Part shown: piece by piece, positions 1 to 10,168 of the stretch
Layout: the number at the start of each line of letters is the position of its first letter
Numbering within the stretch: position 1 is the first letter of the stretch
Assembly: GCA_965261255.1 (NCBI GenBank)
Contig: CBDHCQ010000004.1
Span: 1,984,001 to 2,048,000, forward strand
DNA: 64,000 nucleotides
Direction of reading: 5' to 3'
DNA from: Bin80 sp965261255
GTDB taxonomy: Bacteria > Bacteroidota > Rhodothermia > Rhodothermales > Bin80
Position numbers and translations under genes: made by a program
Notes under the pieces: generated by a model
Told to the model about the DNA's origin: nothing
Database searches by the model: none
The model's input: the letters and a program-made list of their open reading frames with translations, nothing else

Positions 1-583
1 CTCCATCCAGATCAACCTTACGGATTTCAAAATCAGCATCCTCGTGAACCGTCATTTTCCCATCGTGCCCCGGCTGGAAAGGCCTGGCTTGTATTGGCAT
101 GATCCACCCGGCCTCACCAATCCCAATGATACCCACTGCCCCCTTAATACCGTCATCTTCCACAGTGACGTGACGGACAAAGGAAAAATCGTGGGGATCA
201 TATACCATTACACGATCAGTGTAGACCTCCCATACATACACCGAATCCGCCGACCCTACAACCACTCCCCAGGTGTACCTGTACTCACCCGGTCCTTGGC
301 CCATACCTCCAACATCACTCACGTACGCGCCCTCGCTGTTGAATACCCGTATTGATGGCCGACGTGCTTCCTCCACAATGATATCTCCTCGACTATTGAC
401 CGCAAGATTTGTAATCCGTGAGAAGAGCACCGTATCACCGGCTGCTTCATCCCCTAGCCGCAGCACTTACGTGATGTCAACTTGGCCCACCTCAGAGGGC
501 TCGCGTGAGGCTTCCTGATCCGAACATGCAGCAAGGAGTGTGACAAAGAGTGCGCAGATGAGAAGTCGACTGTCAAACTGCAT
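1..583 (-). pseudogene. 6-bladed beta-propeller lipoprotein, broken by an in-frame stop and cut by the window edge
   Basis: Reading leftwards from an ATG at 583 gives a lipoprotein signal peptide (lipobox LLAAC) followed by a short acidic linker. An in-frame TAA at 467-469 interrupts it right after GQVDIT. The same frame then stays open to the window edge with propeller signatures (NLAVNSRGDIIV, IRVFNSEGAYV, GQGPGEY), as in the other propeller lipoproteins of this window. The frame is otherwise intact, so this is either a recent nonsense mutation or a base-calling error. Propeller lipoproteins of this kind are common in Bacteroidota and mostly of unknown substrate. The rest of the gene lies outside the window. 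Confidence 0.7.
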
Positions 584-1140
584 ATGGAAATGCACCGGTC
601 TCCTACGTGGGCGGAGTAAGTACTCAGTACGAAAGGTACTACGCCGGATAAACTCAAGCGCATCAATACAATTGAACACCCCTGTCATGCAACTATTCAC
701 ATGTCCTTATTCACGGGGCATGGTAACCCGAATGCCCCCTATTTATAAATGCCTCCCTCCACGGCAATTTCGCGTATCTTTGGACTCAGCATCAATCGCT
801 ACCACATCCAGCTCAATATTCTCATAGTCTACTGAGAGAACAACCCCCAATACTGATACACTCGCGTAGAACGATCAGCCCAGAGCTCTTAGGGCTTGAA
901 TCAATAATCAAGATTCCATGCCTCGGGTCTTCAAGCGTAACACCACATATGAACAGGACGGTTACACGCAAAAAATGCAGCAGACCATCCTTTGCTCCGT
1001 CGCAGGCGGACTCCTTACGATATGTCACATGATCATATAACCGAGGAGTGCCTTACCCTTTTGGGTCACATAGAGAACGAACAGAACTATTGCCGAGCAT
1101 AAACGATCTTTGAGTGGATCGAAATAATGAACAATTAACC
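584..1140. other. Divergent intergenic region upstream of the helicase arm
   Basis: This 557-bp stretch separates the broken lipoprotein from the large helicase gene. No reading frame in it looks like a real protein. It must hold the promoter of the helicase operon, but no convincing Bacteroidota-type promoter or operator could be picked out by eye. Confidence 0.5.
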
Positions 1141-4100
1141 ATGATTCCGGCTATTGTGGGACGCGAAATCCGCGCAACGATTGAGGATTTCCTGCGGACG
1201 AGCTATAGAAATTCCACCCCCTCCCTTGCACGGGCCGTTGATGAGTTCATTGAACACGGAGAAGCCTTCAAAGGCACCTTCCTGTCTTTCCAGCTCCCCT
1301 TCAAGATAGGCACAAGCAATGGCGACCACTTCCCCGAAATACCCCTGGGTTTCCCACCATATCTGCATCAGGAGCGTGCATTTCAGCGCCTGTCCGCCAA
1401 CCCGCCAAAGCCAACTATTGTAGCCACTGGTACGGGCTCAGGCAAAACTGAGTCGTTCCTGTTACCCATTCTGGATTATTGCCGCCAAGCTGCCGGACAG
1501 ACTGGAATTAAGGCGGTCCTCATCTATCCGATGAATGCACTGGCTACAGACCAGGCAAAGCGGATCGCAAAGATCATCTATAAGAACCCAAGCCTTAAGG
1601 ATAATGTCACCGCCGGCCTCTATATCGGTGGAATCGGCGCGGCTTCTCAACGCCAGATGACCGAGTCCGGTATTATCTCCAATAGATACGCGTTGCGTGA
1701 ATCACCACCGGATCTGCTCTTGACAAACTACAAGATGCTGGATTATCTCATGATCCGGCCGAGTGATAAGGGGCTTTGGCAGAAAAACCGCCCCGGTACA
1801 TTACGCTATGTTGTGGTGGATGAACTCCACACCTTTGATGGTGCCCAGGGTACTGATCTAGCTTGTCTGTTGCGGCGCCTAAAAGCACGGCTCAAGTCTA
1901 CCGACCTGTGCCCGATCGGAACATCAGCCACACTTGGTGGAGGATCAAGCGATAGGCTGCGGACTTACGCTCAGACCATCTTTGATGCTGAGTTTGATGA
2001 CGAAGCCATCATTTCAGAGGCACGGCTCGAGCCAGGCGAGTTCCTAATGGATTCACTGATCAGGCGATTTAATTTTCCAGAGTATAAAGAATTGGTGCCC
2101 TCGGATCAGTTTGAATCTATTGAAGCCTATATCGGGGCCCAGTACAAGGCTTGGTTTGATTCAGATGTCTCTCGTGAAACAGTCTTATCCGATGAATGGC
2201 GTGCGCAGCTTGGTGAGCAGCTCCGGCAACATGGAGCTTTCCAAAACCTGATCAAAATTGTCAGTGATAAAACCCATCCGAGTGATGTAGTGGCCGACTT
2301 GCTGGCAGAAGCAGGTGGATGGGAAACTCTAGCCAAGTCCGAAAAGAGGCACATGTTCGAGAGCTTACTGGCCCTCGTCAGCTATGCGCGCGATCCGAAA
2401 AATGCAGTACGTCCGCTGCTTGATGTACGAATCCAATTCTGGATGCGGGAGCTGGCCCGAATGCTTGTGTCCATTGAGAAACACCCCCGCCTGACTTGGG
2501 ATGCAGACCTTGCAGAGGAGACATCGGTGAAGTATGCACCCTTAGCATCCTGCATTAAATGCGGAGCCGCGGGATGGCTGGCAACACAGGAAATAAATAC
2601 CGATCCACTAGAAACAAAACTCCAGCCCATCTATGACGCCTATTTTGGTGACCGGGCAGAACTAAGAGTCGTCTACCCAGATCCTGTCTCAGCACTAGAC
2701 CGGGATTACAGGAAACTGTGTGTCAAGTGCCTCACACACTATTCCGAACAGACACCTGTATGTCCTGAATGTAAAGAGTCCGATGTTTTCATCAAAGCAT
2801 ATATTCATTCTTTTCCCAGCAACCGTCAAGGGACAGGGATTCAGATTGAGTGCCCGTACTGCAAGGAATCAAATCAACCTGGCATCTTTGGCTCCCGGGC
2901 CGCCAGCCTTTTATCAGCCGCCCTTGGTCAGACCTTTGCCTCCCGATATAATCAGGACAAGAAGGCCTTGGTCTTTTCCGACTCTGTACAGGATGCTGCG
3001 CACCGCGCAGGTTTTTTTGCTGCACGAACTTACTCGTTCAGTGTTCGGACCGCGCTCCTAGAATATTTGAAAACCCTCAACGAAGATCAAGGACTAGAAG
3101 CCGTTGCAAAGGGATTCGCTCAGTCACAACGCAACAAACTGGGAGATATTCGTTTTGTGGGGACATTTATTGCTCCCAACATGTTCTGGCTGGATGAATA
3201 TAAAGAACTGCAAAAGCGAGGAACGCTACCAGAGCGTTCTGATCTACCCGACAAAGTTGCAAATCGACTAGCGTGGGAAGTCTACACACATTTCGGGGTT
3301 TGTGCTAGACGTGGACGTACACTGGAAAATACGCTCTCTGCTGCAGTTTCAGTAGATGCAGATCTGCTCACCGATTGGATCCAGAGCACGCTGCCCGACC
3401 TCAGGGCGAACTATGAGGACCTGAGAGAGGTAGACCAACACAGCTTGCGGCAATACCTGACCGGTCTGATCTATCGACTTCGTACCGACGGGGGTATTGC
3501 TCATCCTAGGCTAGAGGAGTATATCAGATCCCAGGGAAAGAACAAGTATAACTTTAGTGAACGAGTAGTCCACTGGATGCCACGCTTTAAGCGTTATGGG
3601 CCATATCCAGGGTTTCTCACCACTGCTTCGACAAAGAATTTCCTGCCTCTAACAGGATCAAAAAACAGCTCATGGGTGCAGGGATGGGCCTATAAGTGTC
3701 TAATCCCGGGAAGGATGATTGCCCCCGGACTTGATATCGCCCTGCGAGAAATACTGGACTCTGCTCCAGCGAACCTACTAAATCAGTTTGCCCCCAACCG
3801 GCACACGGTCTGGGGACTTGATCCTGAGGCACTTACAGTTACCACAGATGTTTGTCGCTTTTCCTGCCGTAAGTGCCACTATGACGTCAGTGTCCCTGTA
3901 CGAAGTAAGGAGGTTTGGCACGAGATGCCTTGTATCAGTCACGGATGTGATGGCTGCTTCGAGTTACGGGATAACTACCAGGTTGACTATTACAAAGCGT
4001 TATATGGATCTGGTGAGGTATGCCGCTTCGTTCCGAAAGAGCATACTGCACTCATTACCGCAGAGGATCGTGAACGCGTAGAAAAAGATTTCATGGAGGA

Positions 4101-7100
4101 GGATCGGCGTCCCTGGTACCCTAATATTGTCTCCTGCACACCGACCCTGGAACTCGGTATTGATATCGGCGATCTGTCCACCGTCTTTCTCGGTAGTGTT
4201 CCGCCAGCACAGGCCAATTATGTCCAGCGCGTCGGACGGGCCGGTCGCAAGAACGGTAATTCCATTGCATTCACCGTAGCCAACAACAAAGCACATGACC
4301 TCTTCTTCTTTGCCAATCCCAATGAAATAATCAGCGGCAAAGTACAGGTGCCCGGGACTTTTCTAAATGCCCCCGAAATGCTGCAGCGTCAAATAACCGC
4401 ATACAGTATGGATATGTGGGTAGCACAGACCGAGAACGCGAATGTGCGACGCTGGCTTAGTTCCGTACTTAACAGTTTGAAAAGACAGGACCCTAACGAA
4501 TTTCCGTTCAATTGGCTTGCCTATGTTGACGCCCATGCAGACAAGCTGACCGAAGGCTTTCAGAAGTTGTTTCAGAATTCTACCGATACCAAACTACCCG
4601 AATCTGTACGCCGGTTCCTGGATTCCAGTACAGCTTCCAGCCCAAATCTCCGCCAAGTTGTACTTGGGGCGCTCCAGGACAAATACGACAGCAAACGTGA
4701 TCTCAATAATCGTCTAGCCCAACTTGATCGGAAAATCGAAAAATTTGAAAATGCTCCGCGCGATGATAACTATGATGAGCAGCATAAAGCATTCCAAAAT
4801 GAGCGAAAAGCGCTACAACGCATGCGTAGCCATATTGGTAAAGTCAATGTATTCAACTTCCTCTCAGATGCAGGTATTCTGCCGAACTATGCCTTTCCGC
4901 AAAGCAGTACCGAATTAAGTTCAACGATATTTCCAAGCCGGGAGAAAGAAAATGTAAAGCCCACGGTTGAAACTTTTGTGCGTGCTGGCTACCAAGCCAT
5001 TAGGGAGTTAGCACCAGGGAATTTTTTCTATGCAAACGAACGTAGAGTCCGAATCAGTGGGATCCAGTTCGATAAGAATGCAGTGCAAAAATGGCGGTTC
5101 TGTCCAGACTGCTCTTGGCATGCCCGAGAATCGGCCATTGAAAATGCAGTAGGTAAGCGATGCCCAAAGTGTAAATCCGACGCTTGGGGAGATCTGGGGC
5201 AAACCCTACAGCTCGTCAATCTTCTCAAGGTCAAATCAAACTCTCACGAACGTAGGAGCCGCATAGACGATCGGAAAGAAGAGCGCCAGCGTACCCGTTC
5301 GTTTGTAATTACAGACCATATCAAATTCAACCGACAAGATGTCACCGCGGCCTGTCGGTCAAAAGAAACAAGCGTTCCCTTTGGTTTTGAGTTCATCAAA
5401 CGGGCTAATTTCACAATCATCAATCACGGGCACAGATCTCGAGATGCTCCCCCCATCAAGATTGCCGGCAAAGAAGAATCTATTGAAGGCTTTCTAACAT
5501 GTCTAGCCTGCGGAAAAACCCGAATCCCCAAGGAGTCCTCTGACCATGAATTCTACTGTCGGCATCGTGGTAAAGGGACTGAAGAGCATATCCCATTGTC
5601 CCTGTATCACGATTTTGAATCTGAGTCTATCCGTATCCTTCTGCCCATTGTTGAACAGGAAGGGGGACAGACGCGGTCCGAATCATTCTGCGCAGCCCTC
5701 CTAATGGGGCTCAAAGAATATTTCCGTGGTCAAGTGGACCACTTGCGAACCATGATTCAAGATGCCCCCGTACCTAATGAGGATATCCGACGCGTATTCG
5801 TCTATCTCTATGATACCGTACCGGGCGGCACAGGCTACCTAAAAAACCTCCTCGCCGAAGAGACAATCATTAGTAAGGTTCTGAGCCCGGCACTGGAAAA
5901 ACTGCGGGAATGTGACTGCAAAAACGACGAATCCAAGGATGGATGCTACCGATGTTTGTTTGCGTACAGGAACTCTTTTACCCGAGCGAAAATTTCTAGA
6001 CAAGCAGCAATTGATATTCTGGAAGAAATTGTAGAACGCGGTGGAGGACTGGAAGAAACTAAGAACATTGACGGCATCACAATCAATCCGCTCATTGAAA
6101 GTCAGCTTGAAGAAAGATTTGTCCAGTCCTTGAAGGAATGGATGAAGAATGATTTTATTGAGCAATCCAGTGGTATAGAAAAGTCTTATAAGCTCTCGCT
6201 TGACGAACGAACATGGACCATTGAATGCCAAGCCCTCTTGGATAAAACAAAGGGTGTGGCTGTACCCTCCAAGCCAGATTTTTTGCTCAAGCCGGATGCG
6301 GAGGCCAACTGCTTACCCATCGCTGTCTTTACCGACGGGTTCACCTATCATAAAGACCGGTTAGCCGACGACACCTTGAAACGAATGGCGATACTTGCCT
6401 CTGGACGCTACCATGTCTGGTCCCTAACATGGGATGACTTGGGCAACAGCAACAATAGAGGAAGTAAGAAGGAAGACTTTTTTCCGCTTGATCACCGGCG
6501 CAAATTTTCGACACAGTTCAGAAAAATTGTCACCATTCTCGGATCTGATGTAGAGAAACTGAAGACGCAGAGTGAAGTGAAAACTGCCGGAAGCTTTGAA
6601 CTCCTAAAAGCATACCTCACTGAGCCCGACTTGGAAAAATGGCAGACATTAGCTAGTTGCCACGGCATCATCAGTGCTCTGGAACCGGGTGGATTGAAAA
6701 ACGCGGATCGGTATGCACCCGACTGGTTCATCGAAAAATGGTTCGCAGGGCCAAGCTCTCAAGCCGGAGTTTTCCGGGTATGCAGCTCCAACAACCTGCA
6801 TGACGGCTGTGTTGCAGCGTGCTACTTATCTGGCAAAGGCGAAGAACCTGGATCATTCAAACTCCGTACTCTGGTCTACTTAGACGATCATGCCTGTTCG
6901 GAACAGTCGTTCAAACCTTTCTGGAATGAGTTTCTTCGCGCCATGAACCTGTTCCAGTTCCTTCATCCACAAACTGGATTCTTCTGTAAATCCGGGATTG
7001 ATGAAGATGAACATTATGTATCTCTTGACGCCGAGGTAATTGGACCTGTAATGACAGTCGAATGGGAGGAGGTACTGTCCGAATGTGATGAAGAACCGTA

Positions 7101-7350
7101 CCTGAAGATTCTTGGCCGTTTGGCCGACAAGGAGGCCCCCGCGCCCGAGATTGGCTTTGAAATTACGGCCCCCCGTAACCAGATCATAACCACAGCCGAG
7201 GTGGCTTGGCCCTCGAAAAAAGTGGCACTACTCTATGGTGAATGCTGGGATGATCATTTAGACTGCAAAGACCAAGGCTGGCAGTGCCTCAATCTGAATG
7301 AACTATCTCTTGACGACGTAGCAACAATTTTGGAGCTATTGGGAATATGA
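1141..7350 (+). CDS. DruE-like giant SF2 helicase with DUF1998-type region and Vsr-like C-terminal domain
   Basis: About 2070 aa. Likely an ATP-driven DNA translocase of a defence system. Visible motifs: Walker A GTGSGKT (nt ~1429), DELH box (nt ~1819), SAT motif (GTSATLGG), and the motif VI stretch QRVGRAGR (nt 4225-4248). Several zinc-knuckle pairs follow (CIKC, CVKC/CPEC, CRKC, CPDC/CPKC), and the cysteine cluster CDCK...GCYRC (nt ~5912-5955) is typical of DUF1998. Downstream, PDFLLKP...VFTDGFTYHKDR (nt ~6270-6360) resembles a Vsr/DUF559-type nuclease core; the last ~270 aa are unassigned. Size and domain order match DruE of Druantia, and DISARM DrmA/DrmB carry the same parts on two proteins. 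A GTG at 1114 is an alternative start. The stop overlaps the next gene by 4 nt (ATGA), so the two are co-translated. Confidence 0.85.
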   Translation: MIPAIVGREIRATIEDFLRTSYRNSTPSLARAVDEFIEHGEAFKGTFLSFQLPFKIGTSNGDHFPEIPLGFPPYLHQERAFQRLSANPPKPTIVATGTGSGKTESFLLPILDYCRQAAGQTGIKAVLIYPMNALATDQAKRIAKIIYKNPSLKDNVTAGLYIGGIGAASQRQMTESGIISNRYALRESPPDLLLTNYKMLDYLMIRPSDKGLWQKNRPGTLRYVVVDELHTFDGAQGTDLACLLRRLKARLKSTDLCPIGTSATLGGGSSDRLRTYAQTIFDAEFDDEAIISEARLEPGEFLMDSLIRRFNFPEYKELVPSDQFESIEAYIGAQYKAWFDSDVSRETVLSDEWRAQLGEQLRQHGAFQNLIKIVSDKTHPSDVVADLLAEAGGWETLAKSEKRHMFESLLALVSYARDPKNAVRPLLDVRIQFWMRELARMLVSIEKHPRLTWDADLAEETSVKYAPLASCIKCGAAGWLATQEINTDPLETKLQPIYDAYFGDRAELRVVYPDPVSALDRDYRKLCVKCLTHYSEQTPVCPECKESDVFIKAYIHSFPSNRQGTGIQIECPYCKESNQPGIFGSRAASLLSAALGQTFASRYNQDKKALVFSDSVQDAAHRAGFFAARTYSFSVRTALLEYLKTLNEDQGLEAVAKGFAQSQRNKLGDIRFVGTFIAPNMFWLDEYKELQKRGTLPERSDLPDKVANRLAWEVYTHFGVCARRGRTLENTLSAAVSVDADLLTDWIQSTLPDLRANYEDLREVDQHSLRQYLTGLIYRLRTDGGIAHPRLEEYIRSQGKNKYNFSERVVHWMPRFKRYGPYPGFLTTASTKNFLPLTGSKNSSWVQGWAYKCLIPGRMIAPGLDIALREILDSAPANLLNQFAPNRHTVWGLDPEALTVTTDVCRFSCRKCHYDVSVPVRSKEVWHEMPCISHGCDGCFELRDNYQVDYYKALYGSGEVCRFVPKEHTALITAEDRERVEKDFMEEDRRPWYPNIVSCTPTLELGIDIGDLSTVFLGSVPPAQANYVQRVGRAGRKNGNSIAFTVANNKAHDLFFFANPNEIISGKVQVPGTFLNAPEMLQRQITAYSMDMWVAQTENANVRRWLSSVLNSLKRQDPNEFPFNWLAYVDAHADKLTEGFQKLFQNSTDTKLPESVRRFLDSSTASSPNLRQVVLGALQDKYDSKRDLNNRLAQLDRKIEKFENAPRDDNYDEQHKAFQNERKALQRMRSHIGKVNVFNFLSDAGILPNYAFPQSSTELSSTIFPSREKENVKPTVETFVRAGYQAIRELAPGNFFYANERRVRISGIQFDKNAVQKWRFCPDCSWHARESAIENAVGKRCPKCKSDAWGDLGQTLQLVNLLKVKSNSHERRSRIDDRKEERQRTRSFVITDHIKFNRQDVTAACRSKETSVPFGFEFIKRANFTIINHGHRSRDAPPIKIAGKEESIEGFLTCLACGKTRIPKESSDHEFYCRHRGKGTEEHIPLSLYHDFESESIRILLPIVEQEGGQTRSESFCAALLMGLKEYFRGQVDHLRTMIQDAPVPNEDIRRVFVYLYDTVPGGTGYLKNLLAEETIISKVLSPALEKLRECDCKNDESKDGCYRCLFAYRNSFTRAKISRQAAIDILEEIVERGGGLEETKNIDGITINPLIESQLEERFVQSLKEWMKNDFIEQSSGIEKSYKLSLDERTWTIECQALLDKTKGVAVPSKPDFLLKPDAEANCLPIAVFTDGFTYHKDRLADDTLKRMAILASGRYHVWSLTWDDLGNSNNRGSKKEDFFPLDHRRKFSTQFRKIVTILGSDVEKLKTQSEVKTAGSFELLKAYLTEPDLEKWQTLASCHGIISALEPGGLKNADRYAPDWFIEKWFAGPSSQAGVFRVCSSNNLHDGCVAACYLSGKGEEPGSFKLRTLVYLDDHACSEQSFKPFWNEFLRAMNLFQFLHPQTGFFCKSGIDEDEHYVSLDAEVIGPVMTVEWEEVLSECDEEPYLKILGRLADKEAPAPEIGFEITAPRNQIITTAEVAWPSKKVALLYGECWDDHLDCKDQGWQCLNLNELSLDDVATILELLGI

Positions 7351-9464
7351 GGATTCATTTGGAGTTATTGACCACATTCTGGGCTGCAGCCAGGAAGCTT
7401 CCATCGCCTCAGCAAACCAAACTCCTCAAATTTGTTCACGAATACCCTAGTAATCCGCGATCTAGTGGCTTCAATTTTGAAAAAATACATGCGGCGGCAA
7501 GCGATAACCTGCGCTCAATCAGATTGGACCAGAAATACCGAATAATTGCTTACCAGGAAAAGACCAACAACACAATCATTTGCCTGCATGTGGATGTCCA
7601 TGATGCTGCCTACGCTTGGGCAAGTACAAACCGATTCCAAAAGAATCGGCACACGGGCGTATATCAAATTTTTTCCGTTGAGTCCAAAACCCAACCTCTA
7701 CCTCCATCTGCTCGAGCCGAGAAAAATCTTTTCCATGCTTATCGTGATCGTCAGCTTCTGCGGTTGGGCGTGCCCGAGGAGAAACTGCAGCTGATACGGA
7801 GCTTCCGCACCCAAAGCGACCTTGATAAACATATTGACGCGCTCCCGGAAGATACTTGGATAATTCTCAATGATCTGGCAACCGGGGCCAGTTACGACGA
7901 CCTTGAACGGGAAGTCGCTGCGCTTGCCAGCAAATACAACGCTGTCGATGAACTGGAACACCCCGAAAACAAACGCCAGTTTGTTACTATCACCGATGAG
8001 GACCTCCTGAAAATGATAGATGCCCCACTATCCGAGTGGCGCATCTACTTGCATTCATCGCAGGAGCGCATTGTAAAGATGCGTGCAAATGGCCCGATAC
8101 GGGTACTTGGCGGAGCTGGCACCGGTAAGACGGTTGTGGCCATGCATCGGGCACACCATCTTGCAACCGAAGTCTTCTCCAGGAAAGACGATCGAATACT
8201 ATTTTTGGTGTTCAATACGAACCTGGCGTCTGATATCTCTGATAACCTGAAGCGCATGTGCGCGCCGAGCGTTTTCGAGCGGATTGATGTTAATAATGTT
8301 GACTCCTGGGTTGCGCAGCAGGCGGGCAAATTTGGGCTCTCCAGCACTCTAACTTTCCAAAGACCAGATCTGGCCAAGGACGCGTGGAGAATGGCCTTGG
8401 ATTCAGAAGACGATCTGTTGTTTTCGGAGCACTTTATCCGTGATGAGTTTGAAGCAGTCGTTGCAGCGGAAGGATTGCAGTCGATTCAGGAGTACCTACG
8501 TATTTCGCGGCGGGGGCGTGGGCGCCCATTGGCACGAGCAGCACGGCGACAACTCTGGGCCATCTTTGAAACCTACCGAAATGAACTCAGAAAACTGAAC
8601 ATTCTTGAACCCGCAGACATACGCTATCAACTTGCTAATAAGCTTCGAGCATCTCCCCCGAGCTACTGCAGTGTCGTTGTAGATGAAGCACAGGATATGA
8701 GCATGGCGACGCTTCGGATGATCCGCGCGATCGTGCCTGAAGGACAAAACGATCTACTACTTGCAGGAGACGCCCACCAACGCATCTATGGTCGGAGTGT
8801 GATCTTGTCCCGCTGTGGAATAAACATTCGAGGTCGAGGCCGCAGATTGCGCATCAACTATCGCACGCCCGAAACAGTGCGCCACTGGGCCGTTGGATTC
8901 CTTGAGGGGATGCCTTACGATGATCTAAATGGTGGCCAAGATACCGTTAAAGGATACACTTCACTTATTCAAGGGGAAAAGCCGCCTAGTGTGCAACACT
9001 TCGAGACCCAACATGAAGAGCAAGCGGGTATCATTGAGTATGCACGAAAACTGGCCGATAGTGAACAGCTTGGCAATATCTGTCTTGTCGCTCCGCGCAA
9101 CCACATTCTGGATCGTTATGAGGGAGCCTTCACAGCAAGCGGGCTTGAGGTCCGTAGACTCGGAAAGGTTAATGATGACCTAACACTCCCCGGAATACGT
9201 CTCGCTACGATGCACCGCGTTAAGGGGTTGGAATACGATCACATGATTGTTGCCAGTATTAATAAAAGTTATTTACCGGCTCCGTTTGCGCTGAATGCTG
9301 CGGAAGACGAGGTGGAGAAAAATGAGATATACCGTAAGGCCCGCTCCCTACTTTATGTTGCTTGCACACGCGCAAGAAAATCATTGTTTATTTCCAGTTT
9401 TGGCGAACGAAGTGAGCTGATAGACGCTGTGATTCATCAAAAAGGCGAGCCAGCTTCTTTTTAG
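7347..9464 (+). CDS. UvrD-like SF1 helicase with N-terminal RelE/ParE-fold domain
   Basis: 705 aa. Residues 1-95 resemble a RelE/ParE toxin fold (LRSIRLDQKYRIIAY, then CLHVDVHDAAYAWA). A linker of about 150 aa leads to an SF1 helicase: Walker A GGAGTGKT (residue ~255), Walker B VVVDEAQDM (~443), motif V-like ATMHRVKGLEYD and motif VI VACTRAR (~671). The domain probably unwinds or translocates on DNA. Whether the RelE-like part is a nuclease, a regulator or only a binding module cannot be read from sequence. Its ATG lies inside the stop region of the giant helicase (ATGA), which strongly suggests a single functional unit. No antitoxin gene is adjacent. Confidence 0.85.
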   Translation: MRIHLELLTTFWAAARKLPSPQQTKLLKFVHEYPSNPRSSGFNFEKIHAAASDNLRSIRLDQKYRIIAYQEKTNNTIICLHVDVHDAAYAWASTNRFQKNRHTGVYQIFSVESKTQPLPPSARAEKNLFHAYRDRQLLRLGVPEEKLQLIRSFRTQSDLDKHIDALPEDTWIILNDLATGASYDDLEREVAALASKYNAVDELEHPENKRQFVTITDEDLLKMIDAPLSEWRIYLHSSQERIVKMRANGPIRVLGGAGTGKTVVAMHRAHHLATEVFSRKDDRILFLVFNTNLASDISDNLKRMCAPSVFERIDVNNVDSWVAQQAGKFGLSSTLTFQRPDLAKDAWRMALDSEDDLLFSEHFIRDEFEAVVAAEGLQSIQEYLRISRRGRGRPLARAARRQLWAIFETYRNELRKLNILEPADIRYQLANKLRASPPSYCSVVVDEAQDMSMATLRMIRAIVPEGQNDLLLAGDAHQRIYGRSVILSRCGINIRGRGRRLRINYRTPETVRHWAVGFLEGMPYDDLNGGQDTVKGYTSLIQGEKPPSVQHFETQHEEQAGIIEYARKLADSEQLGNICLVAPRNHILDRYEGAFTASGLEVRRLGKVNDDLTLPGIRLATMHRVKGLEYDHMIVASINKSYLPAPFALNAAEDEVEKNEIYRKARSLLYVACTRARKSLFISSFGERSELIDAVIHQKGEPASF

Positions 9465-9748
9465 CGCAACGCAAGATATGATAGCATGGTAGGTTCCGAA
9501 GACGGACCATTTCGTCTTGGCATTGAACATAGTCTTCAATTGCCATCCTACGTCATCTTAGGTTAGTAGAAACAACGCACCTCGAATGGAGATCGAACTA
9601 TGGTGGCTCCGGTCACGGCAAAATTGATGAACGTAATTATACAAAGCCAGCTGGTGACCATCTGAATGACTTTACCCGCTAGCAGGTCGCCAATTGCTAT
9701 ATGTGGCGTTGCGGGTTGATCAATTCGAGCGGTGCATCCAGAACAAAC

Positions 9749-9780
9749 GATTACAGCAGTCCGTCAGGACTATTGTAATC
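9749..9780. repeat. Compound inverted repeat (hairpin)
   Basis: Outer arms GATTACA and TGTAATC pair perfectly; a 2x2 internal loop (gc/at, with one possible G-U pair) leads to inner arms AGTCC and GGACT closed by loop gtca. Twelve perfect base pairs within 32 nt is well above what chance would place here. Confidence 0.7.
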
Positions 9781-9849
9781 AACAGGCGTGCTGGCGGCAT
9801 GAGGTTGATGTCCGGCCACTGGGCATTCTAGCACCCGATGGAAGATGGT

Positions 9850-9882
9850 GTTGACATTCTGAACGCAATTCAGAATGTCAAC
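9850..9882. repeat. Perfect 14-bp inverted repeat
   Basis: Arms GTTGACATTCTGAA and TTCAGAATGTCAAC are perfectly complementary around the 5-nt loop cgcaa. No T run follows on either strand. It is the strongest secondary-structure element of the convergent gap and may be a factor-dependent terminator or part of a small RNA. Confidence 0.75.
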
Positions 9883-10168
9883 CTCGATTCATCCGTCACC
9901 TTCGCATAGTGCGTCCCTTGGATTGTTAGATGCAAAGTCCCCTTAGTATCTGTCTGATCGGGATACCCATCTGGGAGATTTGATCCGTCTGGCACAAGGA
10001 GAGATTACGTCTCCTCGTCAGATAAAGAGAAGGGCAGATCTATTACCCCTTGCAAAAAACGAATCTCCTCGGTATTAGGGAAGGGATGTTACTGAATCTC
10101 AATACTATACGAACCGGCTTAAATTGATAATGCGACCCGGCACGATCACTCCCATTTGGAGGTTATTT

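Larger units (their letters stand above)
9465..10168. other. Hairpin-rich gap between the two convergent defence arms
   Basis: 704 bp without a recognisable protein, lying where the helicase operon (+) and methyltransferase/kinase operon (-) meet. Four inverted repeats are visible: 9492-9508, 9749-9780, 9850-9882 and 9988-10022. None is followed by a clear T tract, so none is a textbook intrinsic terminator. They could act as bidirectional terminators, protect mRNA 3' ends, or belong to a structured RNA. Confidence 0.5.

Noticed and set aside
44..355. Plus-strand 103-codon frame at the left edge
   Set aside because: It is antisense to the propeller lipoprotein, whose signatures read clearly on the minus strand.
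9850..9882. Classical intrinsic terminator
   Set aside because: The hairpin is perfect but no T tract follows on either strand.
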